Shown here: positions 11,901 through 23,378 of the stretch, piece after piece
How the letters are laid out: each line of letters opens with the position of its first letter
How positions within the stretch are numbered: position 1 is the first letter of the stretch
DNA from: Ectocarpus siliculosus
Taxonomy: Eukaryota; Sar; Phaeophyceae; Ectocarpales; Ectocarpaceae
NCBI GenBank assembly: GCA_000310025.1
Contig: FN649740.1
Location: 2,466,831 to 2,530,830 of the forward strand
Direction: 5' to 3'
DNA length: 64,000 bases
The notes under the pieces: generated by a model
Databases searched by the model: none
Told to the model about the DNA's origin: nothing
The model's input: the letters and a program-made list of their open reading frames with translations, nothing else
Translations under genes and position numbers: made by a program

Positions 11901-14900
11901 ATGTGGTGGGGTTTCAAAGACGGCGCGAAAGACGGCAACACCAGCGAGCCGCGAGCGGCAGCAGGAGCAGCCCCCTCGCAGCAGGCTGCTGCCCCATCTC
12001 CCAGAGGGTCCCTCCCTGGATTCTCATCAGCGACCCCAGCAGAAACCACTTCCTCTGCGGCCGCCGTGCCGACTCCCAGTGGCGCCGTGACGCCTGCTAG
12101 CCCCCCCCCCACGGCCGCACCGGGCCTGCCCCCGGGGGCGGCGGTGACGGCTCCCGTAACAGCCGCGGCTGTCACGGCGGCGGCCCTGGGGGGGACGAAC
12201 GAACCTCTCGCTCCTCCTGCCGCCGCGCCGGTAGCTCTCGCCGTGGTGGCTCCCTCCCCGCAGCAGCCGCTGAGCGTCGCTGCCCCATCCCTCCCGCAGC
12301 AGACCCCAACGCCTGCCGGCGCTTCGCAGCCTGTTGCCGCCGCCGCCGCCGCCGCCGCCGCCGCTGCCGCTGCCGCGGCGGCAGCAGTAGCTTCCGCGCC
12401 ACCGCCACCGCCGATGTCGGCGCCGGTGGCGATANNNNNNNNNNNNNNNNNNNNNNNNNNNNNNNNNNNNNNNNNNNNNNNNNNNNNNNNNNNNNNNNNN
12501 NNNNNNNNNNNNNNNNNNNNNNNNNNNNNNNNNNATCTTGTGGCACCGCCGGCAGGGTTCAGCTTGCCCGTGGCACCTCCACCGGCCGCCAAGCCCGGCC
12601 CTTCGGTTGCAGTACTGCAGGCGGCGGCGGCGCAAGCCGCGGCGGCCGCCTCGGCGGCCGCGAACGCGGCGCTCCGATCCAACCAGAAACACACCAAGCC
12701 CGGAGCGAGGCGCTACTCCTCCTCCGGATCCGCCGGCGCCGCGGGAATGCCCGCGTCCTCGAAGGAAACCGGGATCGATATCCATAGAGCGGCCGACCGC
12801 GGCACCTTCCGGGATGTGTGCAAGTACGTGGAAATCGGGGGCGACGTGAACGCTCGCGACAAGTCGCAGGTGAGATTGAAAGTTGGTGTTCGTTTGTTGT
12901 GGCGGAAGATACGCGATCTCCTACATAATACAGCAGCACCTTGAATCAACTGCTGTCGAGAGCACGACGTCAATGAATGCTTGTTGGTGAGACCTCTGCT
13001 GTCTCTCGCGGCTGCTCCTGGAATTGCTGTCGCTCTCGCCGTTTTTTTTTTATTTAATGGTTTGTGATTGGTGAGAAGCACTTCTCTCAAGATCCCTCCC
13101 CCTCCCCCCGACAACACCGACACCCTCCAAACCTAACGCCGACTTGTCGAATAGCCCTTGCCCGTCGGGTGGAATCGTGGCTTCACCTGGATCGCGAGAT
13201 TAATATGCTTTCAGAGACCTGCGCAGGTCGTATCCATTCTGTCGGCGAACGGTTCTCGTGGTAAAAAACCCTAATACCGTCTCATTTAGAACCGGATAAC
13301 CGGACAAGCCCTTGTCTGTTCCATGGAAGTGTGGCTTCACCTGGATCGCGATATTTTGCGATGCTTTCTCTGAGAGACACCAGTACAAACAGTATATTTC
13401 TGTAGGTAACGGTTCTGTTGATCACCCCCGCTTATCGTCCCGATTTGGATCCGATCCTCGCCGATCACGAGCACGTCGTCGTCGGATAGAAACCACCGCG
13501 CGCCCCCGACAGACAGCATTTTGTTTGATGACGAGGTCGCCGCCAGAAAGTTGCTATTTTAAAGAAAACAATTGATATTTAAAATCAAACAACGACTTGA
13601 TAAAAAAAAAGCAAGAACTACTGTACCTGGTCGAGATTCGAGATAATACTACCCATGAGCGAGCGTCGTCCCGTCGACAAGGCAAATATCCAACCGCTTC
13701 CGTTCTCCTTTTCCGCTTTCCCGCCCCTCTCCTTCCATTTTATTTCACCCCACGCTTTCGTTCCCAGTGGACACCCCTTCATCGCTGCGCCCGCAAAGGG
13801 CACACCGACGCCTGTAAATTCCTGCTCCAGCACGGCGCAGACGTGACCCTCAAGACGATGGAGTTGTGGACGCCCCTCCACTGCGCGTGCGTCGGGGGTC
13901 ATCCGGCGGTAAGCGTATTTTGCGGTGTTCATGGTATATGACGGTGCACGTGACATCTCGATGGTGGTTGTGAGTGCTGTTGCTGCTGCTAGCCTCAAAG
14001 GGACAAATCAACAGGGAGTTGGTGCGCGGGCGGATGTCGAAATCTTGCCCCGTTTTCCTTCGTGTACACCACCGTATTTAGTTGCCATCTCCCCCCCTCA
14101 CGTAACATGTGCGTTTGTAACGCGCTGCTTGCCCGGCCTTACCTAGTGCTGTAACGGCTGGACCTCTGTGAATCCTTGCCCTACTGGTCTCTTTGATTGC
14201 CAACATTTGTTTCCTTCGTGCATAACCATGATTTTTTTTTTTCTTTTTTCATGCATGCGGTCGGTCGAAACTTGTGCGATGCATCATATGTACAACAGGT
14301 GGTAAAAGAGTTAGTGAGCGCAACGCCGTCGCCGGCCCTGCAATCGAAGACACGCCTCGGGCAGACGCCTCTGTACCTGGCCGCGTACTGGGTGAGTGTG
14401 ATTCCCCGGTCGGTGTCGGCATTCACGCGTGTGCAAGCGTGCGCTTCCTTTGTTGGCCGGTTTCTAACGAGGAGAGGGCACTAAAATAGCGGAAAGGTTC
14501 CTTCTGTCTTGCGGCGTGCTTGGCGGACGAGTTGGCCTGTTCTTCTTGATCGTGTCTATTTTACATCAAAATATATTTATTTTCTGGAACGTACTGTATT
14601 GTAGATATTTCGTTGTGGGTCGTCCTCTGGACGCCCCGTCCGCATCATTCCGTATACACGGTCTTTTGAAATTATATTTTCTCTGTTGTTTGCGATGGGA
14701 GAGTATCATGCCCATCAACGGGTGCCCCGTTTTTGTAGAGCCCTTGTACACGGTACTGCTGCAGTCGATGCGCTGTGGCGGTGGCAGAGGCGAGGGGTGT
14801 GTGTGGGGAGGGAGGTGTCAAAGCGGTAACGTTTGTCGGAGCTGTTCAGCATGTACAGCGGAGATTCGGCCGTCCCTTGACAAAGCGTTGCTGCTGGAGC

Positions 14901-17477
14901 ACATATGTCGCACTGCTGTACACGACACCCATTTCCCTCACAAGCCCTTGTCCGGCAACATCTTGTTGAACGATGCATGCCTGGAATTTGCAGGGGCATC
15001 TTCACTCGGTGCGGGAGCTGCTGGCCGCCGGCGCTGACACAACTCTCAAGGTGTGGCAGAAGGGCTCCAGAATGGAAGGGCTTGGCGCATTTTGGGGGGG
15101 GGGGCGGGGGAAGCTCTTGGAGGGAGTCGCTTCTATTGGTTCAACATTTTGGGCACTTTTTTTTTTTTTCTGTTATCGGGTGGCTGTATTCTTGCAACCA
15201 GACCCAAGAGTCCCAGAGAGAAGAGGGTCGCTTCGCACTCACGCTGCTGATGGGCGAGTGCCAGCGCGGTCATTTTTTGTGACCTTCTTGCGCAGTTGGC
15301 TTGTCCAAACGACGATGCGATCGCGCCTTGCCAACATTTATTTCGAGGCGAGGACGGGGGGGTTGTACAGCAGTGCTGGCGGTGCTTTGGGGCATGCCCA
15401 CCTCATCAGTACACGTCTTGTGGTCTTCTGGTGCGTTGTGTTGCTCTCTCTCTCAAAACGTCCTACGGCCGAAAACCGACTTTCGCGTTTCACATGTACA
15501 TTGGGCTTGCAGGATTCGCGCGCGTTAGGCCCGGCTGCAGCACGATTTTAGTCGTGGTGGAACGCCGTGTGGTCCGAACAAGACCATGTACAACTATTTT
15601 TCGTCGAAAGGCGTGAGCGCCTCCGCGATGGGAAGCTAAACGCGTGTGCGTTGCGTTTGGGTATGTGCCGTGCGTGTGTGTGTGTGTGTTTTTTTTTTTT
15701 GCGTGTATCATTTATGTTGCAGGATGCCCACGGAAGGGCCCCCGGGGAGGACTTCCACGAGACGGTGGCAACACCGCTCAAGGTTGCCGTTGGCGCCGCT
15801 CTCAGGTGAGAACAAAGCTGTACGAAAATGAAAAAAAATGTCGTTTTCTTGCCCTGCCTTCTTTTTTGCCGACTGAGGACCGAAGCTCGTCGTCTCCGTG
15901 TCTGTCTTTCTCCCTTGCCGATTATTTGCCCCCGTGTGAGGGTCCGACGTGGGGGTGATTAGCAGTTGCGTCCCGTCGGCCGGAGGTTGGGAAAGGGCGG
16001 GGTGAAAGAATTCGCGGACCAGTCGAATATTAGCGATTTTTCTTGCTCGGACGGAAGGACTTCGGTCACCATGCGAGGTCTGCGCCTATCCTTTGCGCAT
16101 GACCCCCCCCCTCCCCCTCTCTCCATTCTTTGTGTGTGAGGTTTGCAGCTCCCCCTGCCTCACGTCAGTTATGACAACAGTTTTATAGCAGCACCCGTTC
16201 GTTTGTGCCGGCGGCCTGCCTGCTTTACCGCCTTCTCTCGCCCCTGTTGCTGTTTGCGGGTGAATGTGTGTGTTTGCTCCCGAAAATCCAAACTCCCATC
16301 GACCCTCTTTTTTTTTTTTTTCTGCGATGCGGTCAGGGCGGCGAATCCGATCGTTATGTCATCCCCCTCCGTTAGCCAGGACGAGGTGGGGGAGCTCAAG
16401 CGGCGCGTGAAGAAGCTGGAGGACGCCGTAGCTGCCCTCCAAGCGGTGAGTGAGCAGCAAGGAAGAAACGGCAAGCCACACGACCGATCTTAACCTTGTC
16501 GGGATTTTGTTGGCTGTTATCCGGCCTGCCGGCCGGCCTTCGGCGCTGTGACATTTGTGCGCTGGTGGTGGTGTGTTTTTGAAGTGTCTTGATAGCATCG
16601 TCTTATCGCGCTCCCTGACCTGCGTGTTGGCCCTTGTGAGTGAGACCTGCATCTTGTTTGAGCTTGAGTTGAAACGCCCGTCGTGTGCCTCCCCAAAGGT
16701 CGTTTGGAAGCATTTAGCCCCCTGAATTGTTTATTGTCTTGGTCGTGGGGGGATTCATTCGACAATCGCCAGTCGATGAGTGCTGTCGAGTGCTGTGTCG
16801 ATCGCTGGCGCAGCATGCAGCTTGTCTTTTTTGCGTAGATCTGTGTGCTGCTACGTTGTCTGGCCTGTGTTTGAAAAAATGCCCCTGTGTGATGTTTGTT
16901 CATGATGGTCTAGAACCGGCCGGAAAGTCGTTTGCAAGGGGCGATATCGTCTCCTTCGAGGCTGCGGGATTTTCCAGAGCAAGGCGATCATTGGTTGGTT
17001 GAGAAAAAACAAACAATACGGCAATACGGAATATCCGTTCATTGGCTCTCGTGTACGACTTAGACCCCGCATGTTCCACAGTCAGGTTGTCTTCCATGCT
17101 TGCTACTGTGGTTTTCTTGATCACAGCACCCCAGCAAGGATTCGCCATCGGTGACCGGTCCTGTGGAATAATCTCTGCCCTCTCGCGTGGTCAATGGTCT
17201 AACAGCTGCAAGGCATGCAAAAACATGATTTCCCCCTCCGCCGATGCTTCCCACTTTTTTTTTTATGAAATACATGGCGTCGTCACAGGAGCGATTTGGG
17301 GCAACCTTGGCGTCGCTTGGCCCCGCCCCTACCGACCCCCTCTCCAACCCAATGGTTGCCCTGGCTCCCCCCGCCACCGTTTCTGCCGTCACGGCGGCTG
17401 GCCTTGTGGCCCCCGCGCCCGCCAACGGCGGTGGTCTCCTGACCGGGGCCGAGGACGCCAAGCGCCGCAAGGTCTAG
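11901..17477 (+). CDS. Ankyrin-repeat protein with Ala/Pro-rich N-terminus
   Basis: Exons: 11901-12869, 13768-13908, 14299-14391, 14994-15050, 15723-15805, 16337-16445, 17289-17477, all GT-AG and in phase, giving about 547 codons including a 100-N gap. The first 290 or so residues are low-complexity Ala, Pro, Thr and Ser. Ankyrin repeats follow, with cores IHRAADRGTFRDVCKYVEIG, WTPLHRCARKGHTDACKFLL, WTPLHCACVGGHPA, QTPLYLAAYWGHLHSVRELL and GADTTLKDAHGRAP. A short coiled coil (VGELKRRVKKLEDAVAALQA) comes next, and the protein ends in DAKRRKV, a possible nuclear signal. Ankyrin arrays mediate protein binding, and no catalytic domain is visible. The start MWWGFKDG follows an open upstream frame, so it is the likeliest but not the only choice. 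The exact N-terminal length is unknown because of the gap. Confidence 0.85.
12435..12534. other. Assembly gap of 100 N inside the ankyrin first exon
   Basis: Exactly 100 N follow a GCC-repeat alanine tract. A gap of 100 usually stands for unknown size. The reading frame happens to be preserved across it, which may be chance, so the number of missing residues is unknown. Confidence 0.99.
13147..13420. repeat. Diverged direct repeat in ankyrin intron 1
   Basis: Two similar blocks of about 110 bp (about 13147-13260 and 13300-13420) share 'agcccttg' then 'gtggcttcacctggatcgcga' shortened by drift, 'atgctttc' and 'aacggttct'. Non-coding; most simply an old tandem duplication. Confidence 0.6.
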
Positions 17478-19946
17478 CCAGATTCCAGAGAGGGGGGGGG
17501 GGGGGGGGGGGGTTTTTTAAAAAAACCCGGGCCCCAAAAGGGGGGAACAAAAAAGGCCCCCCGGAAAAGGCCGGGGCCCCCATTTTTAAAAAAGAAAAAA
17601 GGGGAAAAAAAAACCCCGGGTGGTTTCCAAAAAAAAAAAAAAGCATTTTTGGGGGGGGGGGGGAAAAAAAAATAGAAAGGTGGTTTGTTTTTCCCCCCCC
17701 GCGGGGGGGGGGGGGGGGGGGGGGGGGCTGAGCTGCGAAAAAACCCCCCCCGGGGGGCATTTTGGCACCCAGGGGATTTTCCATGCCCGTTCCCACGCAT
17801 GCTTTTGGCCGGGGGGAGGGAAGCCCTCCCTTTGAGAGGTCTGACCTAGGCAAACGCTGGCAGTTTGGTCGCAAGGACGCAAGAGAAACTGCTTGGAGGC
17901 GAAGAAGACAGGGGGGGGGGGGCAGTATTGAGACTCCCAACTCTTTCGTGAACTGGGATTCTGGCGAGACTGTTTTTTTTTTTTTGTGCGTTTGCGCGCG
18001 GGCATGGCGTGATTGCGAGGGGCTCGGAAGCTTGTGGCCCCGGATGGAGGCGCTGGTGTATCTTGTTGGTCGTCTACACCACTGCGGGCCGTGCCCGGCC
18101 ACCGCACCTCTAGTTTTGCTTCAGTGGCGAGCGTCGTTTTTGCGGGCGTTCATGAGCAAAAGCCGGTTTGCTGTGTCTGGTTTAGTCCCGCTTTTTTTTC
18201 CCGCAGACTTTTGATGGGTTCAGATCGATCTATCCAGGCAATAGATAGAGAGTATCACGCGCGGGGTCCACCATGTTGCAGTTGTCTGCTTCTCGCGCCG
18301 GTGTGTGCGTTTCGTGCGGGCAACGTTGGGATATGTTAGTATTTATCGGTTGATGTGTAACGGCCGAGCAAACCAACAGGCACGCAAGTACATATATGTT
18401 TTAATGTGCTATGTACACCTCGCCACTGCTGCTGCTGTGGCGTTGGTGCTTTTTTTACCAAAGCCGCCTTCGCGCTTTTTATCGCCTTTTTTTTTTTCTT
18501 GTCGGTGTGGAGGACGCCGCCTACTGCTGTGCCTCCTGCATGACGTCCGTGCGCTGGCGGTGTGTTTTTGTGGCTGCTGCCGTGATGCCATGTGGTTCAA
18601 AGCCTAGACCTATTCCGAGCCTGCGCACGCGAGGCACGAGTGATTCGTTGAGCCTGTGTCCATGTCTTTTATTTTGCCGGCAAGGCATTCTCCTTGGCGT
18701 ACGTGGGTACACTGGAGTTCTCGTGTTTCCTAAATGAAGGGAGGCGTGCACCAGAGAGGGGACCCATTTTGTGTGACCCCGGGAGTCAGAGCCGTCCGTC
18801 AAACCGTCCGTCAAAGTAGGCAAGAAATTATTTACGAACGACAGCTCTAGTTTTGATGAGACAGCAAAATAATCCTAAAGTCTCCCAACACGACCACCCG
18901 CTGCAACTGACCCGTCACGGCCGGGATCGAGGCCGTGTCTTCCGACGCTAATTTAGCGCCATCTCTTCGGAGGCGCTACGCTTGTCTTGGTGTCTGCGTC
19001 ATAGATGCGGTCGTGAATCCGACGGTGTCTGTGAACAGAAGCACTTGGTTAACGCGGAATTGTTTTGTTTTCTGCATGCATGCGTTGGGAAGCATGTCTG
19101 GGTCACACTTGGGCCAAAGGTTGTCCTGTGTCGCTAAACAAGGAAGAAGCACGTGGGCGCCGAGGTGTTCGTACCCGTTCGACCGATTTGCCCCCCAGTT
19201 GGTGGCAGGGTGGCAAACCACGAGACCAACGAACCCGTAAAAGCCGGCAGCGAACGGCTTGTTTCCATGTTTGTTTGTGTCGTACCTTTTGCTGCGCAAG
19301 CCATATATACGGAACGGGAAGAGGATCACCTGAAAAGTCGAGCTGAGCTCATCCTCCTGACGCTGAGAAGATGACGCTGCGATTCACTGAAGCTTGTTGC
19401 TCGCCTACCTCTGAAAGCGACAGCTAGCGCTCATTTTCCCCGTTACGTTCTGACTATCTACCTTGGTTCCCGCCTCCCACACATGCCACTGCTCTGCTGG
19501 TGCTGATGTCGGTTTCTGTCAACGACCGTGCCGTGATGCAAGTGCGTACCTCGTCGCAACGAACATGAAAAGTTGTACCGGCGGGTAGCTACTGCATACG
19601 CCATGTTTCGTGTGTTGCCCACCGAACGCAGCGAACGCTGCACCAATATCACGAAATACACCACTCCGTCCGGTAGAGCTAGCCAGGCAACAAGGTGGCC
19701 TCCACGTTCATTCAGGAAAATGTCAGGATAGTTTAAAACGGACACCTACCATCGAACACCCGGCAGCAAGGGGATATACAAAAACGGCAGCGGTGTCGTA
19801 ACGTCCTACGACAGCAAGTAACTAGTCCTATTCGTGTACATCTATGGACTTCTCATCTAACCAAACTCAAAACATAAAAGAGCTGCAAGTACAAACCCAA
19901 ACCTAACCATCATACTAAAATTGATAAAAAAACACTGAGAAAATAT
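17478..19946. other. Convergent intergenic region
   Basis: This is the space between the 3' ends of the ankyrin gene (plus) and the lumen-protein gene (minus). It presumably contains both 3' UTRs. Apart from the homopolymer-rich segment at 17489-17790 listed separately, the open frames are short, overlap in all phases and show no domain. No RNA gene was recognised. Confidence 0.6.
17489..17790. other. Homopolymer-stretched segment, probable sequencing artefact
   Basis: Almost every base in this stretch occurs in runs of three to more than ten (for example 'aaaaaacccgggccccaaaa', followed by long g and a runs). Normal-looking sequence resumes after about 17790. Such stretching of all four bases is typical of base calls from a degraded Sanger trace or a read end rather than of a biological repeat. 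Confidence 0.75.
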
Positions 19947-22900
19947 TTACTTTCCCACCCAGGCGCCCGCGACAAACGCCCCCTCCCCGATAACGGCGCC
20001 TTCCAGCTCCCGCCCCCCCCCCAACGCCGCCGGTGCATCCGTGCTCTTTGGCCTGGCCGTCTGGGCGGTGCGCGCCTGGTCAGCGGTGTTTTTTGCCACC
20101 ATCAAGACGTCTTCGCGTGGGGCGAGGGCCAGGAAATCGTCTATGCCCTGCAGCACCGAGCGGCCCGCCTCCTCGAGGTCTTCGACGTCTTCACGGTCTA
20201 TCTTGGAGCCCTTGTTCTTCTCGGACGCTAGGTACGCCAGCAGCTCGGAGACCGCCTGGGAGTTGTAGTGTTATGTTGCAAGGAACCAACGCGTGTTTCG
20301 TTGTCGCCAGAAACAAAAGAACAACGCAACAAAGACAAAAAAAAAAAGGGTGAGCCAGGAGCTGTAAATTTGTCTTATCTTCCACTCCAACGCTTTGGTG
20401 TCCACAGAGGGAGCGATACGCCCGTTAGTTAAGTACGGTAAGAGAGGCCGGAGCCCACAGAGGGGGTGATGCGCCCGTTAAGTAGATCAACAAAACGCCT
20501 GTGAGTTGCGGCACGGGCCTCGGGCACGGCGGCTACGCTGTATTTCAGCAACTGCATGCAACACACCATTCCATGTTGTTGTGGCGCAGTGCAACACAAA
20601 GACGCTCATCGTGCACAACATCAACAGAAAACGCTTTTTGCTGGCCGGGGCCGAGGCGTTCGGCGATGGACGTCAGACGGTGCTTTTTGACTGCCCGAAA
20701 TTCTGCAACAACAACACCGATTCGTTTTTATGTTGCCTGGTTCCCAAGTCCGGCACAAACGACCTCTACACGAAACGACGCCAGCAGCGCGGAGGGCGGT
20801 ACGTAGGAACATCCGTTGCCCAATCAAATAGAGAAGCTAGCCGTTGATGTACGGTATGCGCTTTTCGACACTCACTCGCAGTCTAAAAGACTGTTTTCTG
20901 ACACTAAAGAGCAGCTGGGGAGGTCTGCATTCCGCCACCATAATCCAAACGGTCATATTCTTCGCGCGGGTGAGTGCTGTAAAGCGTACGCCGAAAATAG
21001 GTGCTCTACACGACCGAGCAGGGATGACGTACGTACGTAACGCGCGCCACCGGCTGGCGTCGTTGCGTCAGATTTAAGAACCGCCTATGCCTACAAGAAC
21101 GGCAGCATTCAACAGGTGGATCGAGAGGCTTCTTTGTCGTCGTAACAGCTGTAGTACGTGGAGGACTGATCGTGTGTTTCCTATTTATCGCGCAGCTGCA
21201 ATTCGTATGCAGACACGAAGCGATTGCAAATGTGCGGTTCAAGCTGTCAGCGCGACAAAACAAATTGCTAAATAGTCTAGCGCTTGCTCGAGATTTGTAT
21301 TTTTCTCAGGAGGATCACACACGGGACAAAAAGAAAAATATAGCGGGGGCAGTCCTTCCGCGCCTTGGTTTGTTAGCACCCGCGCCAACTTTACTGCCAA
21401 CGGGTTGCGCTGGCAGGAAAGGCTGCCGTACATCGTGCAGAAGCTACGTCGTCATCCACCTTGAGGGCGTCTTGCGCCTGTATGCGGTAGAGGTCGAACG
21501 CCAAGTGCTGCTCGGGATCCGCGTCGCTGTACGTCCGGAAGCACTCCTTGAAGTCGGCTGGGGCTAACGGGGGCGACTTGAGGGCCTCGCGAGCCTCGCC
21601 CCACTTCTCTGGGTCCTTCATCAGCTTCAGCACGCTCTGGACCGCGAGCTGGAAAATGTTATTCGTAGATACGCGCGAGCGTCATATCCGAAAGGCGTTG
21701 CACGGGGTGGTTGGTGCACAGGTCGAAGCGGTAGTCTACGCAGGCTAATCGAAGCAAGCAAACATACTGGATAAAGTATATATAATTCGGCTAAGTTAGG
21801 TTTAGGTTTAGGGTTAGGGTTATAGGGTCTGCGTGCCCCCTGTGTTGTAATAAACTTGCTTTGCGTACTACTGTAGGCAGTCCTGTAGACCCGGGGGAAG
21901 GTTGAACGCGGGAGGAGAGCACGCTGGGGGCAGCTATCTTGGGTTGATCGGTTTGTCATAACCCCTAAGTTCGTGCACTGCACCCGAATAGAATCAACCA
22001 ACTGCTTGAATAACTATGAAGCAGTGCCAGGTTGCACCCCGGAGGATGCAGAAATCAGGGAAAACGCCTATTTAGAGTCACGGGTTTCCAGTCTCGGTCA
22101 TTTCACCACGACAAATATCACCAGCACGGCCGCAGACCAAGTTGAGGTTTCAGATCGAGGATCCACCGAAAACGGGACTCAAAGGGTGGGTAGGAACGTC
22201 CACGTAGCGAAGGACACGACGCCTGCCGGAACAATCTCGTCAACGTGAGGACTTCTAGCATGTCCCTCTTCGGCACCTCGTCGTATTTATTGGTGGATTG
22301 TGGTGTGTACTTCTGCAAGTTCAAGGCAAAGTAGGTATATGGCGATGAATTAATGGTTATTACAAGGGACTGCTGGAATCACGACGGTGCTATGTAAATT
22401 GCTAGTAAAATGCACTCTCGATGCGCGAAACGCAGTATCTACAACCGGCAGAGAACAGTGGACACCAGCTAGTGGACTGATGCAGGATACGGTCTCGGGT
22501 AACCGCCGTCAAGTACGTCGCAGTGTGTGCCTAGTCAGAAACATGTGTTTCGCAGCTTCCAGCGATACCTTTGCGTTCTTGCTGTTGATCTGCTCCCTCG
22601 CAACAGCTAGATAACTCTTGGGTCCACACACCTTCGCGCGAAGAGCAGGAACAAGGAGCAACGCGTTGGGAGGAGCGGTCGTTCTCTCTCCGGGCTGAAC
22701 GCCAACGGCCCGTGCGGGAGACGTCGTTCGATGCCCGGCAACGGTTAGAGTGAGCGCTGCCGCGGCTGCAGCTCGCACGAAGCCACCCCGGTTCACGCTG
22801 CCACTGCTGCTGCTGCTTATTCTTCGTTTCTGTCCGTCTTCGTTCCTTCCCTTCATCTCCATTGAGCTTCCGCAGCGCCCTCGCCCCGTCCTCCGAGTCG

Positions 22901-23039
22901 TAGGGCTGTTCGACATGATGTGCTGATCGGCGACCCTGCTACTGCTGCACGAGCTTGTTGTAGAGAACGCGTCACACCGCAACGACGTCGCGCAGATCAT
23001 CATCGCTACCAGATAAAGCTTTCTAGTAGCGGATGCCAT
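19947..23039 (-). CDS. Predicted thylakoid-lumen helical protein, family unknown
   Basis: Exons: 22632-23039, 22312 down to about 22253, 21460-21648, 19947-20255, roughly 320 aa. The first exon starts MASATRKLYLVAMMICATS, a signal peptide ending CDA|FSTTS, the heterokont plastid motif with Phe at +1. A Ser/Arg-rich transit region follows, then a second hydrophobic stretch, RAAAAAALTLTVAG, ending ARA, like a lumen-transfer signal. The mature part is helical and charged (KYDEVPKRDMLE, VLKLMKDPEKWGEAREAL, DPEQHLAFDLYRIQAQDALK, AVSELLAYLASEKNKGSKID, VLQGIDDFLALAPREDVLMV). A PsbQ- or Psb31-like four-helix lumen protein is a guess from location and shape only. The donor ending exon 2 (GAA|GTCCTC) is weak and that boundary is uncertain. 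The gene is head to head with another plastid-targeted gene. Confidence 0.7.
21793..21827 (+). repeat. Interstitial telomere-like repeat
   Basis: A short array of TTAGG, TTTAGG, TTTAGGG, TTAGGG and TTATAGGG units lies in an intron of the lumen-protein gene. It could be a scar of telomerase-primed or microhomology repair, or chance low complexity. The array is too short to be a telomere. Confidence 0.6.
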
Positions 23040-23378
23040 CGTGATGCAGCCTGGTCGAAACGCTTCACACCTCCTGGTGCCTCACGTTGGCAACCCCAGA
23101 GCAGAGACAGGGCAACACACTTTTGCAGTGCACCACGACGAGGCAGGCTGACGTGCACCGCGTCAGCAACAGTTCAGATGGCAGGTAGTACATCCAGAGA
23201 ACCCCTGGCAAAGCTGACAGTCCCGTGGACGAATTATCACACCGCTGAATACTGCTGCTGCTGCACATGTTTACTCTGTCTCTGTTTACCCTTCCTCGCC
23301 CTCCTTTGGCCTCGCCTTGCAGGAGATGGAAGGCTCTTCGTAGGCGTCAATTGTAGTTTCTTGGCCAAGGCGTCCGAC
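23040..23378. promoter_or_regulatory. Bidirectional promoter of two plastid-targeted genes
   Basis: Only 339 bp separate the start codons of two divergent genes that both encode signal-plus-transit presequences. Both 5' UTRs and core promoters must share this space, so coordinated expression is plausible. I see no firm TATA box or repeated operator-like motif. Confidence 0.55.

Noticed and set aside
11864-12785. Long minus-strand Ala/Gly/Arg frames across the N gap
   Set aside because: Antisense of the Ala/Pro-rich ankyrin exon; GC-rich triplet repeats stay open in every frame.
15296-15420. Possible extra ankyrin exon starting LACPNDDAIAPC after an AG
   Set aside because: Exon 14994-15050 joins in phase to 15723-15805, giving a normal ankyrin turn (TTLKDAHGRAP); including the stretch would break the repeat.
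17389-18107. Long minus and plus frames rich in Pro, Gly, Phe and Lys
   Set aside because: They are translations of the homopolymer-stretched block and carry no real protein signal.
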